A program made the position numbers and the translations under genes. DNA of 64,000 bases. Source: Rhynchospora pubera. Lineage: Eukaryota; Streptophyta; Magnoliopsida; Poales; Cyperaceae. This document shows, in pieces, positions 61,469 to 64,000 of the stretch. Numbering within the stretch: position 1 is the first letter of the stretch; each line of letters opens with the position of its first letter. Below the pieces are notes generated by a model, which had not been told where the DNA came from, searched no databases, and worked only from the letters and a program-made list of their open reading frames with translations. The DNA lies in assembly GCA_028095005.1 (NCBI GenBank), contig CM051460.1, positions 288,936,653-289,000,652 on the forward strand, in the 5' to 3' direction.

Positions 61469-62030
61469 TTTTTTTTTCTTTTGAGAAAACCGCCACTTCC
61501 ATTAAACAAAGTTGAGAATTACAAACAACATCGCACCCACAATCTATCACAGCACCAAAACACAACGGCACTGGTAATGTACATCTCTATTACCAGTTGC
61601 GCCCTCATCTCATCTAATCTCATTAACCTGTACCATTATGTAAAGTAAGAAAGTTCTAATCATTATTACACACAAAAAATAGAACCAAGCAAAAGAATAA
61701 AACTCCTGATCTACACTCGCACTTTGTTCCCTACAGTCTTCTTGATTCGACTTGTGTATCATATTGGAACCAGTTGACCCACCTCTTCCCGCACCCTCCA
61801 ACCAGGCTGCAGCGGCAGCTCATCAATCCCTCTGGCACCATATATAGCGTTAACCTCCTTCTTCAAAGAATCATTCCAAAGCACTGCCCAATTGGATAGA
61901 GTGTTTAAAATCAGTAGTATACCTACTTCCTGTAGTAGTGACTTGCCCCTATCTGATTTGAAACGCATTCCATTTCTGACAAGCCAAATATATACTATGT
62001 GAACCCCATTTAAAAAAATTATGGCTTCGT
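61469..62030 (-). mobile_element. 3' terminal fragment of a LINE (minus)
   Basis: A T9 run at 61469-61477 followed by 'cttttgagaaaaccgccacttcc' (read on the minus strand: tggaagtggcggttttctcaaaag, then A-tail) is the typical 3' end of plant LINEs. Upstream on the minus strand, 'VHIVYIWLVRNGMRF' followed by about 60 further residues fits the C-terminal end of LINE ORF2 (compare YIVWRERCTRIF in the LINE at 42361). Strongly 5'-truncated. Confidence 0.5.
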
Positions 62031-63448
62031 TTACAGAGTGGAAAATGGCTTATGTCAGTTTTGAACACCGGAGGAAAGCTCGTAAATTTTTTTTTTTTTT
62101 TGGAAACAAGGGAAAGCTCGTAATTCATTTGAACAGATATTGAACAAGTTAATTTGTGCTACAACAGCCGTGAGATCATTTGCACAGATAGTGAACGAGA
62201 AAGAGGCACATTTTTTCTGAGATGCAAAGAAAAATGCGAATCTAATTATACATTTGTGCTACTAAAGTACTAATAATATATATAAGTAGCTTCTAGTTAT
62301 ACATCAACTAATACTTACTTTATTTACTACAATCACTGACTTGCAGGTAGGAAACTTATGATTTCACAAAAAAATAATCTACAGAAAATCTCAATAAAGC
62401 AAAAATTAGGGAAAATGCAATGTAGGCTATGTCGGATTTGGAGGGTTTGGTCAAGGTGGACCCCACCATAATTCTCATCCTAATTCCTTTTTATGACCTG
62501 GCATATTTTTCCAAAAAAAAAAACTGAAAAAAGATGTTACGCATTTATGCTTACATTGCTTGATCGCCATAAAAAACATATAAATTTTGAAAGAGACAAA
62601 AGTCCACAAGAAATTGGAAAAACTCAAACGGATTATGTCTATGTTAGCAATTAAACGAACTTGAATGCGGAATAAATCAAGATCAATTGATTACCTCCGG
62701 CCATACTTTCACTTGTGAACGATTGAATTAAAAATCATGTAGAGAACAACACTGAGAAGAACACTACAGAACCGAACTGCTTTCCTTATCTTGATGGTGA
62801 ACTCCGGAATATCGTTCCTGACTTCGTCTCCCTTCTCCTCTCTCTGTTCCTCTCAAATGGTGCCTTTAGTTTTGAGACAGAAAGAAATGATCCTCCTAAC
62901 AATCTCCATCAGAATGATAGGTGTATAAAGGGGTCCTCAATCACTCAGTAGATGCAAACTAAAAAGTGCAGAATCAATGGGTGAGATCAAATATCAAATA
63001 TAAAGGTGCGAATTAAGAATAAAGCCTTAATCCGATTAAACAAATTCTCGGACTTGCTTTACGTCCGATTCGTTTACAAACGATAGGTTTCGTTTATAAA
63101 CGATCTTGTCGCAACTTGTTTTACATCATATACATGCTAAAGTCAAAAATCAAACACTTCATCAGTTTAATAATAAACTTATTTCCTTGGTTTGACTTGC
63201 GCCGACTTTTTGATCATTTCAAACAAACCAATGCACTATGGTCCTTCATTTAATTGAAATTCAATCATTCCTTTTTCCAAGTACTCAACTCATTGGAAAT
63301 CTAATGTAATTTGCACAATTTATATTACAGTCTAAGTTTGAGGAACTCTCAGATAAGGTCCAAGTTTGAGGAACAGAGAAAATTCAGAAAAAAAAAATCA
63401 CAAGTTGAAGGAATTGTGGGTTGATTCACAATTTCACTTTCAGATCTT
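62031..63448. other. Intergenic DNA upstream of the DUF26 gene
   Basis: No recognisable gene. An imperfect inverted word pair 'cgatttcgtttacaaacgat'-like near 63060-63110 and a T-run at 62089-62101. The last ~150 bp should hold the promoter and leader of the following gene. Confidence 0.4.
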
Positions 63449-64000
63449 ATGCTTCTTCTAATAGTATACTCTCTGTCTGTTCAGTTTTCCAAGGCGATGG
63501 TGCATCCCTCTCAAACTCATCCTCTAATTTTCCTTAGCATAATCATTTGCGGCAGTGTGGCAACTGCAATACCAATGTTTTGGTACTGTTCAGCAGACTG
63601 GGGATTATACGAAACAGGAAGCACTTACGATTCCAACCTTAAGCAGCTTGTCGCATCACTAGCATCAAACGCATCAAAGTATGGTGGATTCTATCGTGAC
63701 ACAGTTGGTACCGTAGGGAGCCCGGACCAAATAAATGGCTTAATCATGTGCTATGCTGATGCCAACCTGACTAACTGCTTGGATTGCCTGAAAACAGCAG
63801 CAAATGAAATAGCCAACATGTCTATATGCAACAACAGGATGACCGCTGCCACTCACTACAACGCATGTTTCCTTTATTACTCGAATCAAAACTCTCTCTA
63901 TTACCAACGCTTTTCAGCCAGCTTGCTTACAATCGCCTGTTGAAAACATGGCTGGGCCTGACTTCCTGAATAGTTCATCGGTGCAATCACTGATATCTAG
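63449..64000 (+). CDS. DUF26 (Gnk2-homologous) protein, probable cysteine-rich receptor-like kinase ectodomain; frameshifted, cut by window end
   Basis: Secreted or membrane protein of the plant DUF26 family, which senses apoplastic signals or binds sugars. The frame 63449-63943 (164 aa) has a hydrophobic N-terminus (second Met at 63497, HPLIFLSIIICGSVATA) usable as a signal peptide. A full DUF26 domain follows with the signature C-x8-C-x2-C (Cys101, Cys110, Cys113) and further cysteines at 47, 127 and 140. It stops at TGA 63941-63943, but shifting by one base at about 63935 gives PVENMAGPDFLNSS and remains open to the window end, as expected for the linker to a second DUF26 domain. So there is a frameshift: a real lesion, an assembly error or an intron I cannot see. 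Whether a kinase follows is unknown. Confidence 0.75.

Overview
The window is nuclear DNA from a flowering plant. The genes have many short exons with GT..AG introns. They encode plant families: an FKBP15-type immunophilin, an STP hexose carrier, the AP-4 epsilon adaptin, a plant selenium-binding protein and a DUF26 (cysteine-rich receptor-like) protein. The space between genes is AT-rich and full of plant transposons. The sequence alone does not let me name the species.

Layout. 1-5191: AT-rich intergenic DNA with MITE remnants and one GC-rich MITE that keeps a 10-bp target-site duplication. 5192-8181 (minus): a complete six-exon FKBP15-like gene. 8182-10770: broken tandem copies of the 5' end of that gene plus a foldback element. 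10771-13153 (minus): a four-exon STP hexose/H+ symporter of 514 aa. 14141-24114 (minus): an 11-exon AP4E gene of 953 aa, with a 1.5-kb hAT-like insertion in intron 10 and a foldback element in intron 7. 24993-33353: decayed Ty1/copia material (internal tail, 1.76-kb LTR, tRNA-Met primer site, internal region with integrase, RT and RNase H remnants). 33354-36290: AT-rich repeat split by a small Helitron, which is itself split by a solo copia LTR flanked by AATAA. 38100-40480: two broken Helitron helicase copies in opposite orientation. 42361-45393: a 5'-truncated LINE with a recognisable reverse transcriptase. 45394-51854: intergenic DNA with several MITEs and another small Helitron. 51855-56069 (plus): a seven-exon SBP1 selenium-binding protein (methanethiol oxidase) gene of 476 aa. 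56070-63448: a 2.2-kb nested inverted-repeat structure, minisatellites, MITEs and a LINE tail. 63449-64000 (plus): a DUF26 gene, frameshifted and cut by the window edge.

The host genes are unrelated housekeeping or transport functions: ER protein folding, hexose uptake, trans-Golgi vesicle sorting, sulfur/selenium metabolism and extracellular sensing. Nothing suggests a gene cluster. The three minus-strand genes give intact reading frames after splicing, with consensus splice sites and family-typical lengths. I found no convincing new molecular system. The most informative structures are the Helitron/solo-LTR nesting, the duplication of already dead copia sequence, the inverted Helitron helicase pair, the repeated 5' end of the FKBP gene, and a set of foldback elements that share a stem core but have different ends.
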